Shown: positions 32,525 through 43,020 of the stretch, in pieces | Layout of the letters: each line of letters begins with the position of its first letter | Numbering within the stretch: position 1 is the stretch's first letter | Origin: an uncultured Gammaproteobacteria bacterium | Lineage (GTDB): Bacteria > Pseudomonadota > Gammaproteobacteria > JAADHQ01 | Assembly (NCBI GenBank): GCA_947258755.1 | Contig: CAMYJO010000004.1 | Span: forward strand, 44,075-108,074 | DNA: 64,000 nucleotides | Reading direction: 5' to 3' | Notes under the pieces: model-generated | Database searches by the model: none | What the model saw: only the letters and a program-made list of their open reading frames with translations | Told to the model about the DNA's origin: nothing | Position numbers and translations under genes: made by a program

Positions 32525-32792
32525 CGAGACCTCGATGTACCATTATTTTCTATTGTATTTAAATAATATAACCATTTTCTGTCCCGTTATACATCTCAGG
32601 AAAACGTGACAGGTCAAACTTATGATTTTTTTATATAAATATGTGAATATCGGCGATTAAGCACATATGCCGAGTGTAGCTTCGGGTCAAATACCGCGAC
32701 ATCATATTTCAATATAAACGAACACTTTCAGTATTGTCGGCCATAATCTTTGTGCAAAATTGCCACGCTATGGTTACAAACACAGATAGAAT

Positions 32793-33749
32793 TTAGCCCT
32801 TCAGCAAATACTCCAATGCCGGCTGCATACGCTTGACACAAGCATAGCCTTCATCGATTGCGACACCGGCCTCATCAAAATCCATCAGCCCCATTGTCGA
32901 CAGCCTTGGCGCTATAATGATATCCGGCGGGTCTCCTGCCATGCGACTGCGGGTGATGCGGTCCTGCATGATATTGATCGAGCTTGCCAGCACATCAAAC
33001 AAACCGGGTGAATCCGCATTTTCGCCAAACAGGCGAGATAACAGGATGTCCTTATGATTACTCAGACTAGTCTTTAATTGTGATGACACCCTGTCCCATA
33101 GCGCGCTGCCTTGCTGCACATCTGTTTCCGTTGTACTTTCCGTTGATGCATCATCATCGCGAAAGTGTTTACCAACAATTTCACCATTCAGGTTAACGGC
33201 AATGACGACATCGGCCCCCATCGCCCGACATAGGGATACCGGCACCGGGTTAGACAGGCCTCCGTCCACCAACCACTGCTCGTGCATCTTGAACGGGGTA
33301 AACACACCCGGCAAGGCGACCGATGCACGCACAGCATCCAGCACGGGCCCATCCTGAAACCAAACCTCTTGGCCGCTTTGTAAATTAGTAGCGACGGCAC
33401 CGAAACGCCGAGGTAATGCATCGATGCTATCTATATTGATATAGTGCCGGGCAAGTTCAACCAATTTATCGCCATGGATAAATCCGCCGCCAAGCACAGA
33501 CAGGTCGATGTAATTGATGATCTCCTTCCATTGGAGAGTACGCGCCCATTGCTCCATTGCATCGATTTGTTCGCAGGCATAGGCCGCACCGATAAAAGCC
33601 CCTACCGAACTGCCGGCAACAACATGCGGCTCTATACCAATATTCTTCAGCGCCTGGATAACCCCGATATGCGCCCAGCCACGCGCCGAGCCGCTACCCA
33701 GGGCAAGTCCGATACAACGACCTTCGCTTTTACATTTTTCAAGTTGCAT
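32793..33749 (-). CDS. Patatin-like phospholipase, RssA/YchK-type
   Basis: Serine lipase-fold protein of 318 residues. The oxyanion loop GLALGSGSARGWAHIGVI near the N-terminus, the nucleophile GSSVG and the DGG of the catalytic dyad (LVDGGLSNPVPV) are all present, so it should be active. Cytosolic; the substrate is unknown. The ATG at 33749 is preferred over a TTG 11 codons upstream. It faces away from the cassette array's empty right flank. Confidence 0.87.
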   Translation of the reverse strand: MQLEKCKSEGRCIGLALGSGSARGWAHIGVIQALKNIGIEPHVVAGSSVGAFIGAAYACEQIDAMEQWARTLQWKEIINYIDLSVLGGGFIHGDKLVELARHYINIDSIDALPRRFGAVATNLQSGQEVWFQDGPVLDAVRASVALPGVFTPFKMHEQWLVDGGLSNPVPVSLCRAMGADVVIAVNLNGEIVGKHFRDDDASTESTTETDVQQGSALWDRVSSQLKTSLSNHKDILLSRLFGENADSPGLFDVLASSINIMQDRITRSRMAGDPPDIIIAPRLSTMGLMDFDEAGVAIDEGYACVKRMQPALEYLLKG

Positions 33750-33836
33750 CGTTTTAAGCTTACCTGAGTGTTGATTATTCAATGATACGGCATATGAAAA
33801 ATGCGTCTTAGATAAATCGAGGCGCAGCCATATGCT

Positions 33837-35411
33837 CTATATAGCCGGCATCAGCATGCCCCGAATGGTAAAAAATATCATGGCAGCCATCAGTGCTGAT
33901 GCCGGCACCGTAATAACCCAGGCCAGTACAATTTTCAACAAACTGGTTCGCTTGACCAGCTCCATGCGGTAGGCGCGGCGTAGCCCCTTGCGTTCACGAT
34001 TAGTGATGCCGGTACTCTCAGATGTTTGCTTCAGTTCCTTTAGCATGACACCTTTGTCTACAACTGAAGCCTGTTCGAACTTAAGCAAAAAGCTGTCGAC
34101 CGCCTCTTTGTTCTGACCTTCATGGTGATGACGAATTTCAGCGAGCATCTGTGCGTAGTTGCTCTTGATAAATTCGCGCAAAAAGCCGACGCCAAATATA
34201 CCGCCCACTGCTATGTGGGTAGAACTGACCGGTAGGCCGAGCTGACTGGCTATAATAACCGTTATAGCGGCCGCCATGGCGACACAGAAGGCACGACTCT
34301 TATCAAGCTCTGTGATTTGAGAGCCTACCGTCCGTATCAATCTGGGTCCATACAGCGCCAGCCCGATTGCAATACCGATTGCACCTATCAACATCACCCA
34401 AATAGGTATGGCTGCTTTTTTGGCAATGCCACCACTCTGGATTGCATCGTTGATGGCAGCCAGCGGCCCGACGGCGTTGGCCACATCATTGGCGCCATGG
34501 GCAAAACTAAGCAGGGCTGCTGCAAAAATCAGTGGGATCGTGAACAGACTGTTGACGGCTGATTTGCTATTGGGCAATGTATGCTGACGTCGCTTGATCC
34601 AATATTGAACCGCAAAATAAACCACTACTGCGACAGCAAAGCCAACTATCAGCGCTTCGCTGAAGCCGAATTTCCAAAGTTTCTTCAAACCCTTCAGCAT
34701 TAGATAAGTACTAAAGGTCCAGGCCATCAAACCGACCAGTATAGGCACCATGCGTTTTGCCGCCAGCTTCATATCCTGTCGATACATGATGGTGCGTTTG
34801 ATGATAAACAGAAACAACGCGGCGATGATGCCGCCCAGGACAGGTGATATTACCCAGCTGGCTGCGATGGCACCCATCGTTTTCCATTCCGCGATCGCAA
34901 ATCCACCTGCGGCTATTCCGGCACCCAGAACACCGCCAACGATGGAATGCGTTGTCGACACCGGAGCACTCAGGTAGGTTGCGATATTCAGCCAGATAGC
35001 GGCAGCCAGTAAAGCGGCAAGCATAAGCCAGATAAACGTGTCCTGATCACCGATTTGCGCCGGATCGATAATATCCTTTTTAATCGTACCAACGACATCG
35101 CCCCCGGCTATCAATGCACCTGACGCTTCGAATATCGCAGCAATAATAATCGCGCCGGTCATGGTCAGCGCCTTGGAGCCCACTGCAGGACCAACATTAT
35201 TGGCGACATCGTTGGCGCCGATATTCATGGCCATGTATCCACCGATGACAGCCGCAACAATTAATATCGTATGACCGGATATACTACTGGCACTCATCGT
35301 GGTAAATAATATGATGCCCAGCATGAACAGCATCCCTACGCCTATGCGATAAAGATCACTGCGCTCAAAGCCTGTGGCTTTCTTTTTTCTACGGGGATTT
35401 ATTATTTTCAT
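33837..35411 (-). CDS. PiT-family inorganic phosphate transporter
   Basis: 524-residue inner-membrane transporter with about ten membrane segments. Both PiT signature halves are visible: NIGANDVANNVGPAVGSKAL and SFAHGANDVANAVGPLAAI, plus two APVSTTHS/LPVSSTHI motifs. A long cytosolic loop (RHHHEGQNKEAVDSFLLKFE) precedes the last membrane segment. No PhoU-like partner adjoins it, so the loop may take that role; that is speculation. Confidence 0.9.
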   Translation of the reverse strand: MKIINPRRKKKATGFERSDLYRIGVGMLFMLGIILFTTMSASSISGHTILIVAAVIGGYMAMNIGANDVANNVGPAVGSKALTMTGAIIIAAIFEASGALIAGGDVVGTIKKDIIDPAQIGDQDTFIWLMLAALLAAAIWLNIATYLSAPVSTTHSIVGGVLGAGIAAGGFAIAEWKTMGAIAASWVISPVLGGIIAALFLFIIKRTIMYRQDMKLAAKRMVPILVGLMAWTFSTYLMLKGLKKLWKFGFSEALIVGFAVAVVVYFAVQYWIKRRQHTLPNSKSAVNSLFTIPLIFAAALLSFAHGANDVANAVGPLAAINDAIQSGGIAKKAAIPIWVMLIGAIGIAIGLALYGPRLIRTVGSQITELDKSRAFCVAMAAAITVIIASQLGLPVSSTHIAVGGIFGVGFLREFIKSNYAQMLAEIRHHHEGQNKEAVDSFLLKFEQASVVDKGVMLKELKQTSESTGITNRERKGLRRAYRMELVKRTSLLKIVLAWVITVPASALMAAMIFFTIRGMLMPAI

Positions 35412-35504
35412 TATTTGCCTTTTTATACGAGGCCTCTGGCCTCAGAGAAAAAGCATACGGACTTAAACGTTACTACTACTTATTATATTTACAACGGTTA
35501 AGAA

Positions 35505-36560
35505 TTATTTATCTTTGCTGTCTTCAGATTCTGACTTATCGTCTTTGCGCTCGATATCCTCTTCGTCAGCTTCAGATTCCATGGCCTCCATTTCGGCCTC
35601 GATACGGTCGATCTCGGCATCCATTTCTTCTTCGCTCATGGCCAGAAAGTCTTTGTCATCGGCTGGATCATATTCCTGGTGACCTGATTCATTCACTGTT
35701 TCATCTGCATCATCCACATGGCCGTCATCCTGGGTCTCTGCATTTGCAGTCGCAGTTGCTGTCGCCGCGACCACACCGGCACCAATACTATGGTCTTCGT
35801 CTTCCTCTTCTTCCTCATCGCGGACCGGGACATAAATGCGCGCAAAGATAACGCCTAACTCAAACAGTATCCACATCGGGATTGCCAATAGTGTTTGCGA
35901 AATAATATCGGGAGGCGTCAGCAGCATGCCGATGACAAAGGCGCCGACAATGATATACGGGCGCTTGGTCGTAAGACGCTCCGGTGTGGTAGCGCCACTC
36001 CACACTAGCAAGATGGTAGCCACCGGCACCTGGAATGCCAGACCGAAGGCAAAGAAAATGGTTAATACAAAATCCAGGTAGCGACTGATATCGGTCATGA
36101 CCGACACCCCTTCAGGTGCCGCCCCGGTTAAGAAGCCAAACACCAGCGGGAATACAACGTAGTAGGCGAATAACATGCCGAGGTAAAATAATATTGAACT
36201 AGCGATGACCAGGGGGCCTGCCATTTTTCTTTCATGTCCATACAAGCCCGGCGCAACAAAGCTCCATAACTGATAAAGAATAAATGGCATGGACAGAAAT
36301 ATAGAGGCCATCATCGACAACTTGAATGGCGTCAGGAACGGTGATGCCACATCGATGGCAATCATCTGACTGCCTTCCGGCATATGTTTCATCAATGGCC
36401 CGGCGACGTAGGAATACAGGTCGTTAGAGAAATAAAATAAACCGAGGAAGATAAAGATGACACACAGAACTATACGCAACAGGCGGTCGCGCAGTTCAAG
36501 TAGATGAGCAATAAACCCCATCTCTTCATCGTTGCTATTATTGTTTTCGGGTTCCGTCAT
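35505..36560 (-). CDS. tatC: Twin-arginine translocase subunit TatC with long acidic tail
   Basis: Receptor subunit of the Tat translocase. Residues 1-245 are a normal Tat[14 protein letters not shown] at the N-terminus, six membrane segments, [18 protein letters not shown] and [16 protein letters not shown]. Then follow about 106 residues rich in Asp/Glu ([27 protein letters not shown], ending SESEDSKDK), absent from E. coli TatC. The start overlaps tatB by 23 bases. The charged tail should be cytosolic. Confidence 0.94.
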   Translation of the reverse strand: MTEPENNNSNDEEMGFIAHLLELRDRLLRIVLCVIFIFLGLFYFSNDLYSYVAGPLMKHMPEGSQMIAIDVASPFLTPFKLSMMASIFLSMPFILYQLWSFVAPGLYGHERKMAGPLVIASSILFYLGMLFAYYVVFPLVFGFLTGAAPEGVSVMTDISRYLDFVLTIFFAFGLAFQVPVATILLVWSGATTPERLTTKRPYIIVGAFVIGMLLTPPDIISQTLLAIPMWILFELGVIFARIYVPVRDEEEEEDEDHSIGAGVVAATATATANAETQDDGHVDDADETVNESGHQEYDPADDKDFLAMSEEEMDAEIDRIEAEMEAMESEADEEDIERKDDKSESEDSKDK

Positions 36561-36903
36561 CTTTGTCGGGCTTTTGTACGGATTTTTCTATTGAGTTGAC
36601 CTGCTGCTCAATTTCGTCTTTATTTTTGACCAGGTATTCCTGCTTGGCCTCATGCAAGGCATCCTTGGTTTCCTCAATGATGTCATGCAAACCGGTGGAG
36701 TCCTGTTGTTCTTTGAGAATTCGCTTGAGCTCATCGGCTGCGAATTCTTTATTGATATCATCTTTAACCGAGGATACGAAGCGACGCGCCTTGCCCAGAT
36801 AGAGGCCCAGCTTGCGTGCCACGCCGGGCAGGCGTTCCGGACCGATAACCAGCAAGGCCACTACCATGATTATCGCAAGTTCCCAGAAACCTATATCAAA
36901 CAT
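36538..36903 (-). CDS. tatB: Sec-independent translocase subunit TatB
   Basis: 121 residues: a short periplasmic start, membrane helix ([20 protein letters not shown]) and a long amphipathic plus charged C-terminal region. The GPERLP hinge is diagnostic for TatB. It binds TatC and the twin-arginine signal peptide. Middle gene of tatABC. Confidence 0.94.
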   Translation of the reverse strand: MFDIGFWELAIIMVVALLVIGPERLPGVARKLGLYLGKARRFVSSVKDDINKEFAADELKRILKEQQDSTGLHDIIEETKDALHEAKQEYLVKNKDEIEQQVNSIEKSVQKPDKDDGTRKQ

Positions 36904-36963
36904 AACGGGGTAACCAAAAGATAACGAATAGCGTATTCAGCCTATCCGTCAGTTGAGTGGCAA

Positions 36964-37191
36964 TCAAACCTTGTCTTTATCCTTTTCGCTACTGGTGACT
37001 TCACCTTCAATCACATTGGATTGTTTGTTTTCTTCCAGTTTTTCAGCATCGGTTTCACCGTCCTTGACCGACTTTTTGAAACCCTTGATGGCCCCACCCA
37101 GATCCGAACCCAGGTTCTTCAGTTTCTTCGATCCGAACAATAACAATACGATTGCAAGGATGATTAATAATTGCCAAATACCAATACCCAT
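36964..37191 (-). CDS. tatA: Sec-independent translocase subunit TatA
   Basis: 75 residues with [20 protein letters not shown], the hinge [10 protein letters not shown] and an amphipathic helix ([16 protein letters not shown]). It forms the oligomeric pore component of the Tat system. It lies 66 bases downstream of hisE, so the tat genes may be read through from the his cluster. Confidence 0.94.
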   Translation of the reverse strand: MGIGIWQLLIILAIVLLLFGSKKLKNLGSDLGGAIKGFKKSVKDGETDAEKLEENKQSNVIEGEVTSSEKDKDKV

Positions 37192-37257
37192 AATTTAATG
37201 CTCCAACAAATTTTCTTTTAATACTGCCAATCAATACCAGCGCAGGCCGGTGGCTTG

Positions 37258-37581
37258 CTACTGTGTACGGCCGGCCTTTTCATCAATACCGGAAATGCCA
37301 AACCTTTTATCCAGTTCCTGCAATACATCATCCGGACCCAGTCCCTGACTCGCCAGCAACACCAGGGTGTGAAACCACAGGTCTGCTGTTTCGTGAACGA
37401 TCTTGTCGGCCTGCCCGTCCTTCGCGGCCATGACCGTCTCGGTCGCCTCTTCACCGATTTTCTTTAAAATCGCATCCAGGCCCTTGCTGTATAAACCGGC
37501 GACATAGGAACTCTCCGGGTCAGCCTGCTTGCGCGCCTCGAGAATCTCGGCCAGCTTGTTAAGTATATCACTCATCGACAT
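37258..37581 (-). CDS. hisE: Phosphoribosyl-ATP pyrophosphatase
   Basis: Second step of histidine synthesis, PR-ATP to PR-AMP. The 107 residues show [20 protein letters not shown] and the [13 protein letters not shown] magnesium-site helix of the MazG-like fold. Separate from hisI here, whereas enterics carry a HisIE fusion. Confidence 0.93.
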   Translation of the reverse strand: MSMSDILNKLAEILEARKQADPESSYVAGLYSKGLDAILKKIGEEATETVMAAKDGQADKIVHETADLWFHTLVLLASQGLGPDDVLQELDKRFGISGIDEKAGRTQ

Positions 37582-37755
37582 GCCTCACAGACTGTTAAAT
37601 TATATAATAATCAATATGTTAATACTTGATCCCGCGGAATAAGGGCAACCGGCCCTGTCAAGCGGGTAAAACGCAGCCTAGCTTAGCATTTTGTGACTAA
37701 GCAATATAGCCGTATCGCCTTGATTTCTGACCAAAATGACTAGCACCCAGCGCGA

Positions 37756-38142
37756 CTATTTATAGATGTCTTTCGGGTCCTTGATGACTGCCTCGACCTC
37801 GCGCCATTCACCATCCTGTAATTGTTTAAAAAAGCAGTTATGCCGACCGGTATGACAGGCAATGCCACCCCGTTGTTCAACTGAAATCAGGATGACGTCA
37901 TTATCGCAGTCAAGACGAATGTCCTTGATCACTTGCTGGTTACCGGACTCCTCGCCTTTATGCCAGAGCCTGTTACGCGAACGTGACCAATAGACGGCAT
38001 GACCGGTCTCTACGGTCAATTGTAGCGATTCCCGGTTCATCCACGCAAACATCAGCACCTTGCCGCTATCGGCTTCCTGCGCAATCACCGGCACCAAGCC
38101 ATCGCTGGTCCATTTGATGTCGTCTAACCATTTTTCAGACAT
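37756..38142 (-). CDS. hisI: Phosphoribosyl-AMP cyclohydrolase
   Basis: Third step of histidine synthesis. The 128 residues carry [30 protein letters not shown] and the zinc/magnesium ligands in [11 protein letters not shown] and [10 protein letters not shown]. It is separated from hisE by 174 bases and from hisF by a CTAGTAGC repeat, so this part of the cluster is unusually loose. Confidence 0.94.
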   Translation of the reverse strand: MSEKWLDDIKWTSDGLVPVIAQEADSGKVLMFAWMNRESLQLTVETGHAVYWSRSRNRLWHKGEESGNQQVIKDIRLDCDNDVILISVEQRGGIACHTGRHNCFFKQLQDGEWREVEAVIKDPKDIYK

Positions 38143-38165
38143 ATATTACCTATCGCTTTTAGTGA

Positions 38166-38284
38166 GCTAGTACTAACTCGCGAGTAGCTGGTTGCTAGTA
38201 GCGAGTAGCTAGGTCTAGGTATTTTTACCTCGCTACTAGCCACTAGATCCTAGCCACTGTTCTTTCGCCACTAGCAACTCGTTA
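38166..38284. repeat. CTAGTAGC-type repeat between hisI and hisF
   Basis: CTAGTAGCGAG (38195-38205) and CTCGCTACTAG (38229-38239) are perfect complements, and GTTGCTAGT (38191-38199) pairs with ACTAGCAAC (38270-38278). It reaches the last bases of hisF. A single arm (TAGCTAGTGGCTAGTGGCGA) lies at about 39077, between hisF and hisA. Confidence 0.7.
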
Positions 38285-39055
38285 CTTTCTAATCTCGATA
38301 CCTTGCCCAGCCATAAACTGTTTGGCTTCGCCGACGCTGTATTCTGCAAAATGAAAAATACTGGCGGCCAGTACGGCATCAGCCCCGCCCTTGGTGACAC
38401 CATCGGCGAGATGCTGCAGGTTACCAACACCGCCCGAGGCGATCACCGGGATATTAACGGCCTCACAAACGGCATGGGTCAGATCCAGGTCAAATCCGAT
38501 TTTCGTGCCGTCACGATCCATGCTGGTCAACAATATTTCACCGGCACCATAGGACTGCATACGTTGCGCCCACTCTATGGCATCGATACCGGTCGGTTTG
38601 CGTCCACCGTGGGTAAATATTTCCCAGCGTTTTTCCTCGCCCTCGGCACTGACCTGTTTGGCATCGATGGCAACGACAATACACTGCGAGCCGACCTTGT
38701 CGGCGGCCTCTTTGACGAATTCGGGATTGAATACTGCCGCGGTATTAATAGCCACTTTGTCGGCACCGGCATTCAACATACGGCGGATATCATCTACCTT
38801 GCGGATACCGCCACCGACCGTGAGCGGGATAAACACCTCGCTGGCCACGGCCTCGACCACGTGCACAATCGTTTCGCGGTCGTCTGAACTGGCGGTGATA
38901 TCCAGAAAGGTAATCTCATCGGCACCTTCCTTATCATAACGCCGGGCAACCTCGACCGGGTCGCCGGCATCGCGTATATCGACAAACTGCACGCCTTTAA
39001 CTACGCGACCATTGTCGACATCAAGACAGGGTATGATTCTTTTTGCCAGAGCCAT
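38282..39055 (-). CDS. hisF: Imidazole glycerol phosphate synthase cyclase subunit
   Basis: 257-residue (beta/alpha)8 barrel that uses ammonia from HisH. Visible are [20 protein letters not shown] with the catalytic Asp11, the phosphate-binding VGGGIR and the second catalytic Asp in [13 protein letters not shown]. Complex partner of HisH. Confidence 0.96.
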   Translation of the reverse strand: MALAKRIIPCLDVDNGRVVKGVQFVDIRDAGDPVEVARRYDKEGADEITFLDITASSDDRETIVHVVEAVASEVFIPLTVGGGIRKVDDIRRMLNAGADKVAINTAAVFNPEFVKEAADKVGSQCIVVAIDAKQVSAEGEEKRWEIFTHGGRKPTGIDAIEWAQRMQSYGAGEILLTSMDRDGTKIGFDLDLTHAVCEAVNIPVIASGGVGNLQHLADGVTKGGADAVLAASIFHFAEYSVGEAKQFMAGQGIEIRK

Positions 39056-39125
39056 GTCTAACAGACCCGTTGCTTGTAGCTAGTGGCTAGTGGCGAGGAA
39101 AGGCCTGACAGACAAATATTATTGT

Positions 39126-39866
39126 TCATTTGTTGGCTAGCTCGTCGGACAGTTTCTGGCCTGCGGCAAAATCGAGGGTGCCTTCATAGATGGCGCGGCC
39201 GGTGATGGCGCCCATAATGCCCTCTTCTTCAACCGCACACAGCGCCTTGATATCTTCGAGATTGGTAATACCACCGGAAGCAATCACCGGTATATGGATC
39301 GCCTGCGCCAGGGCGACAGTGGAATCCACATTGACGCCGGTCATCATGCCATCGCGACCGATATCGGTATATACAATCGCTTCGACACCGTCGGCCTCAA
39401 AACGTTGCGCCATATCGATGACATCATGATTGGAAAGCTTTGACCAACCATCGACGGCCACTTTGCCGTCTTTTGCATCCAGACCGACGATCACATGGCC
39501 CGGAAATTCAACACACAGATCACCAATGAAATGTGGCTCATTAACGGCCTTGGTGCCGATAATCACATATTGCACGCCGGCATTGAGATAGGCCTGCACG
39601 GTTTCTTCGTCGCGAATTCCACCGCCCACCTGAATCGGTAGATCGGGGAAGCGCTCGGCAATACGATGGATGACTTCGGCATTGACAGGCTTGCCTGCAA
39701 AGGCACCGTTCAGGTCCACCAGGTGCAAGCGTCGGGCGCCGGCATCAACCCACCTGGCCGCTACTTCAACCGGGTCATCGGAAAAAATGGTTTCATCGTC
39801 CATTTTACCCTGTCGTAATCTGACACATTTTCCATCTTTCAGATCGATGGCAGGTATCAATAACAT
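39126..39866 (-). CDS. hisA: ProFAR isomerase
   Basis: Amadori isomerisation of ProFAR to PRFAR, the step before HisFH. The 246 residues have [20 protein letters not shown] with the catalytic Asp8, VGGGIRDEE and [12 protein letters not shown] with the second Asp. Same barrel fold as HisF. Confidence 0.96.
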   Translation of the reverse strand: MLLIPAIDLKDGKCVRLRQGKMDDETIFSDDPVEVAARWVDAGARRLHLVDLNGAFAGKPVNAEVIHRIAERFPDLPIQVGGGIRDEETVQAYLNAGVQYVIIGTKAVNEPHFIGDLCVEFPGHVIVGLDAKDGKVAVDGWSKLSNHDVIDMAQRFEADGVEAIVYTDIGRDGMMTGVNVDSTVALAQAIHIPVIASGGITNLEDIKALCAVEEEGIMGAITGRAIYEGTLDFAAGQKLSDELANK

Positions 39867-39901
39867 TACTCTATCCTCGTTGACTTAGAACAAATTAAAA
39901 A

Positions 39902-40552
39902 CTAATCCACGCGGCCATCCCATTGCAAAAAATTCTGCAACAGCTTGAGGCCTGATTGCGCACTCTTTTCAGGGTGGAACTGCACTGCAAACATATTATC
40001 CCTGCAAGCTGCGGCCACAAATGGCAAACCATAATCACAGGTTCCAGCGACCTCATCGGGATCCTCGGTCGTCACATAGTAACTATGCACAAAATAGAAA
40101 CGACTGTCCTGAGCGATTCCCTGCCAGAGTGGATGCGGCCGTGCCTGGTGCAACTGGTTCCAACCCATATGCGGAACCTTCAGGCGTTCATTGCTGATCG
40201 GATCGATATGCGGATCGGGGAAACGCTTGACCTGACCAGGCAATAAACCTAGGCCGGCTGTACCACCATCTTCTTCGCTGAAGTCCATCATCACTTGCAG
40301 GCCCAGACAAATGCCGAGAAAGGGCTTGTGCCCCATTTGCTGCAACAGGATCTGATCTAGATTGCGTTGTTTCAATGCTTCCATGGCATGGCCGATCGCC
40401 CCCTGGCCGGGGAAGACGATATGATCGGCCGCCTTGATGTCGGCGGCCTCATCGGTGATCTTTATGCGCGCACGCGGATCAACGTGTTCGAGTGCCTTGG
40501 CAACCGAACGTAGATTCCCCATTCCATAATCAATGACAGCAACCAGGCTCAT
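39902..40552 (-). CDS. hisH: Imidazole glycerol phosphate synthase amidotransferase subunit
   Basis: Class I glutaminase of 216 residues feeding ammonia to HisF. The nucleophile lies in LGICLGLQVMM, the His/Glu of the triad in VQFHPEKS. PGQGAIGHAM is the oxyanion-strand motif. It starts 18 bases downstream of the hisB stop. Confidence 0.96.
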   Translation of the reverse strand: MSLVAVIDYGMGNLRSVAKALEHVDPRARIKITDEAADIKAADHIVFPGQGAIGHAMEALKQRNLDQILLQQMGHKPFLGICLGLQVMMDFSEEDGGTAGLGLLPGQVKRFPDPHIDPISNERLKVPHMGWNQLHQARPHPLWQGIAQDSRFYFVHSYYVTTEDPDEVAGTCDYGLPFVAAACRDNMFAVQFHPEKSAQSGLKLLQNFLQWDGRVD

Positions 40553-40570
40553 ACTTCAATCACTCGAAAA

Positions 40571-41164
40571 TTAAAGACTGCCTTTGGTGGAAGGTAGCTT
40601 ATCACCCATACGGACATCATGCTCCAATGCCGAACGCACTGCACGACCAAAGGCCTTGAAAATAGTTTCGGCAATGTGATGGGCGTTAACGCCACGCAGA
40701 CTATCAATGTGCAAGGTCGCCTGAGCATGATTAACGAAACCTTGAAAAAATTCGTGCAGCAGGTCGACATCAAAGTCACCAATGCGCGCACGCGGGTAAC
40801 TGACATGGTATTCGAGCCCGGGTCGGCCGGAAAAATCGATGACCACCCGTGACAAGGCTTCGTCCAATGGCACATAGGCGTGACCATAACGACGAATACC
40901 CTTCTTGTCGCCAATCGCCTCGCTAAAGGCCTGGCCCAAGGTGATACCCACATCCTCGACGGTGTGATGGGCATCGATATGTAAATCACCTTCAGCAACG
41001 ACATCCAGATCGATCATGCCATGACGGGCGACCTGATCGAGCATGTGCTCCAGGAAGGGCACTCCGGTTTTGAATGTTGACTGACCACTGCCATCAAGAT
41101 TGATACTGACCTTGATTTTGGTTTCCAGAGTGTCGCGGCTAATAGAGGCCTTACGCTCGGACAT
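40571..41164 (-). CDS. hisB: Imidazoleglycerol-phosphate dehydratase (monofunctional)
   Basis: 197 residues, only the dehydratase part; the phosphatase domain found in E. coli HisB is absent. Metal ligands are visible in [24 protein letters not shown] and [21 protein letters not shown] segment (here [17 protein letters not shown]). First gene of hisB-H-A-F-I-E. Histidinol-phosphatase must be encoded elsewhere. Confidence 0.95.
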   Translation of the reverse strand: MSERKASISRDTLETKIKVSINLDGSGQSTFKTGVPFLEHMLDQVARHGMIDLDVVAEGDLHIDAHHTVEDVGITLGQAFSEAIGDKKGIRRYGHAYVPLDEALSRVVIDFSGRPGLEYHVSYPRARIGDFDVDLLHEFFQGFVNHAQATLHIDSLRGVNAHHIAETIFKAFGRAVRSALEHDVRMGDKLPSTKGSL

Positions 41165-41398
41165 GCAATTTACTCCAATTCCTCACCCTGTATTCTACTG
41201 AATTACCAAGGTTATTACAGATAGGTTCATAATTCTGCATAGAATAACCGGATATCGGCATGGATTAAACAATGAATTTGATAAAAATAGCCCGAGAATA
41301 AGGCTTTACAGAAAAATTGTGTATTTTTGTCAATCATTATTGATTAATCTGCCAGCATTTGCTGAAATAGAATACCTATCCTGATTAGTTGCTGACTT

Positions 41399-42160
41399 AT
41401 GATGAAGAACGATACCGATAAAATAGTCACGCTGTCGAAGATCAAGGTCGCTTGCCAAAGCTGCAACCTGTACGAACTGTGTCTGCCGCTTGGTCTGCAT
41501 GGTGAGGATCTTGATCAGCTGGAAAAGATCATCAAGCGCGCCCATCCACTGAAGAAAAACGAATCGCCTTTCCAGCAGGGTGACAAATTCCAGTCTATTT
41601 ATGCAATCCGCTCGGGCTCGGTCAAGACCTACACGATCGCCGATGACGGTAGTGAACAAATCACCGGTTTTTATCTACCTGGTGAGCTGGTCGGCCTCGA
41701 TGCCATTAGTGATGACTGCCATCCATGCACGGCCAAGGCACTGGAGACTACCAGTTATTGCGAGATTCCGTATACTGCGCTGGAACAGTTATCCGGAGAG
41801 TTACCCAGCCTACGCCATCAACTGCTGAAAATAATGAGCAAGGAAATCACTCATGATGCCAACCTGTTGATGTTGCTAGGTAAAAAAGCGGCCGATGAAC
41901 GCCTCGCCTCGTTACTGCTGAGCCTGTCCTCGCGCTTGAAGAACCGCGGTTTTTCAGCCACCGAGTTCCATCTGAGCATGTCGCGTAATGATATTGCCAA
42001 CTACCTTGGCCTTGCAGTTGAGACCGTTAGCCGCCTGTTTACCCGCTTTCAGGATCAGGGGCTGATCCAGGTCGAAGGGAAATTTGTGCAAATTATAAAA
42101 CTCGAAGAGCTCAAGGCCATGACCAAAGAATGCACCTGCGAAAATCCGAAAATGGCTTAG
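41399..42160 (+). CDS. Fnr/Anr-type oxygen-sensing transcription regulator
   Basis: CRP-family activator of 253 residues. Cysteines 19, 22 and 28 at the N-terminus and Cys121 in SYCEIPY match the four [4Fe-4S] ligands of E. coli FNR, so it should dimerise only without oxygen. The recognition helix VETVSRLF keeps the ExxSR that reads TTGAT half-sites. It precedes ompW and the cbb3 operon, which it probably controls (see the site at 42226). Two adjacent ATGs could serve as start. Confidence 0.93.
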   Translation: MMKNDTDKIVTLSKIKVACQSCNLYELCLPLGLHGEDLDQLEKIIKRAHPLKKNESPFQQGDKFQSIYAIRSGSVKTYTIADDGSEQITGFYLPGELVGLDAISDDCHPCTAKALETTSYCEIPYTALEQLSGELPSLRHQLLKIMSKEITHDANLLMLLGKKAADERLASLLLSLSSRLKNRGFSATEFHLSMSRNDIANYLGLAVETVSRLFTRFQDQGLIQVEGKFVQIIKLEELKAMTKECTCENPKMA

Positions 42161-42225
42161 TTAACAAACGCCGCAAAAAGAAGTTCCCTCCAGCACGACA
42201 CTAAAACCTGTATTCAAGACTTTTC

Positions 42226-42267
42226 TTGATACAGGTCAATGAAAACCTCTCAAAACATTTGCATATT
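42226..42267 (+). promoter_or_regulatory. FNR/Anr box and class II promoter of ompW
   Basis: TTGATACAGGTCAA (42226-42239) matches the FNR consensus TTGATNNNNATCAA at nine of ten defined bases. A -10-like CATATT (42262-42267) follows. A start near 42274 would put the box centre at about -41.5, the standard position for FNR-activated class II promoters. Confidence 0.78.
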
Positions 42268-42335
42268 AACACCTACTTATGCACGCGTGTGCAAACATAT
42301 TTCTATCGCGTAAAAATCTAAGCGTGGAGTTGATA

Positions 42336-42980
42336 ATGAGCATTAAAAACAGTACGTTACCTATAGCGGCAGCCATTGCTGCCATTTTCACAGTCAGCGC
42401 ACCGGCACTGGCACTCGATCAGGGTGACTGGATAGCACGTGTTGGTGTCAGCCAGGTAAAACCGGATACAGATAGTGACACCGCACCTATATCGGGTGGC
42501 CAGGTCGATGTAGATGACGGCACAAGCCTGTCTATCAACGTCGGCTATATGTTGACCAATAATATCGCCATCGATGTACTGGCCGCATGGCCATTTAAAC
42601 ACGATATAACTGGTGTGGGCGCACTCGCACCTGCCGGCAAGGTCGCGGAAACCAAGCAACTTCCTCCAACGGTCAGCCTGCAGTATCACTTCCAGCCAAA
42701 GGCCAGTATTCGTCCCTATGTTGGCGCAGGCATCAACTACACCAAGTTCTTTTCCATCAAGGAAACCGCTTCTTTGGGTGGCGCTAAGCTGACCCTGGAT
42801 GATTCCTGGGGCCTTGCCGCACAGGCCGGTGTTGATTTCGATATCAACAAAAAATGGTTTGCTAATGTCGATGTACGCTATATCCAGATCGAGACTGAGG
42901 CCAACAGTACGGTGACCGGCACATTCGACGTGCAAATCGATCCCTGGGTCGTCGGTCTGCACATCGGTACGACATTTTAA
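42336..42980 (+). CDS. ompW: OmpW-family outer-membrane protein
   Basis: Eight-stranded outer-membrane barrel of 214 residues. A signal peptide (MSIKNSTLPIAAAIAAIF, cleaved after ALA) is followed by the family start GDWIARVGVSQV, PTVSLQYHFQP, IRPYVGAGINYTKFF and a C-terminal aromatic residue (HIGTTF). The ATG at 42336 has a GGAG ribosome site. OmpW proteins often rise under anaerobiosis; the upstream FNR box agrees. Confidence 0.92.
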   Translation: MSIKNSTLPIAAAIAAIFTVSAPALALDQGDWIARVGVSQVKPDTDSDTAPISGGQVDVDDGTSLSINVGYMLTNNIAIDVLAAWPFKHDITGVGALAPAGKVAETKQLPPTVSLQYHFQPKASIRPYVGAGINYTKFFSIKETASLGGAKLTLDDSWGLAAQAGVDFDINKKWFANVDVRYIQIETEANSTVTGTFDVQIDPWVVGLHIGTTF

Positions 42981-43020
42981 TGTAATCAACTGAAATTCGA
43001 TCTACACTAATACGATCGGT

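Noticed and set aside
32525..32792. Possible integrase gene or attI upstream of the cassette array
   Set aside because: No open frame of useful length and no tyrosine-recombinase motif; only degenerate fragments of the palindromic attC type.
41330..41352. Palindrome TCAATCATTATTGA before the Fnr gene as an FNR autoregulatory box
   Set aside because: The half-sites are TCAAT/ATTGA, not TTGAT/ATCAA, so the orientation is wrong for FNR.
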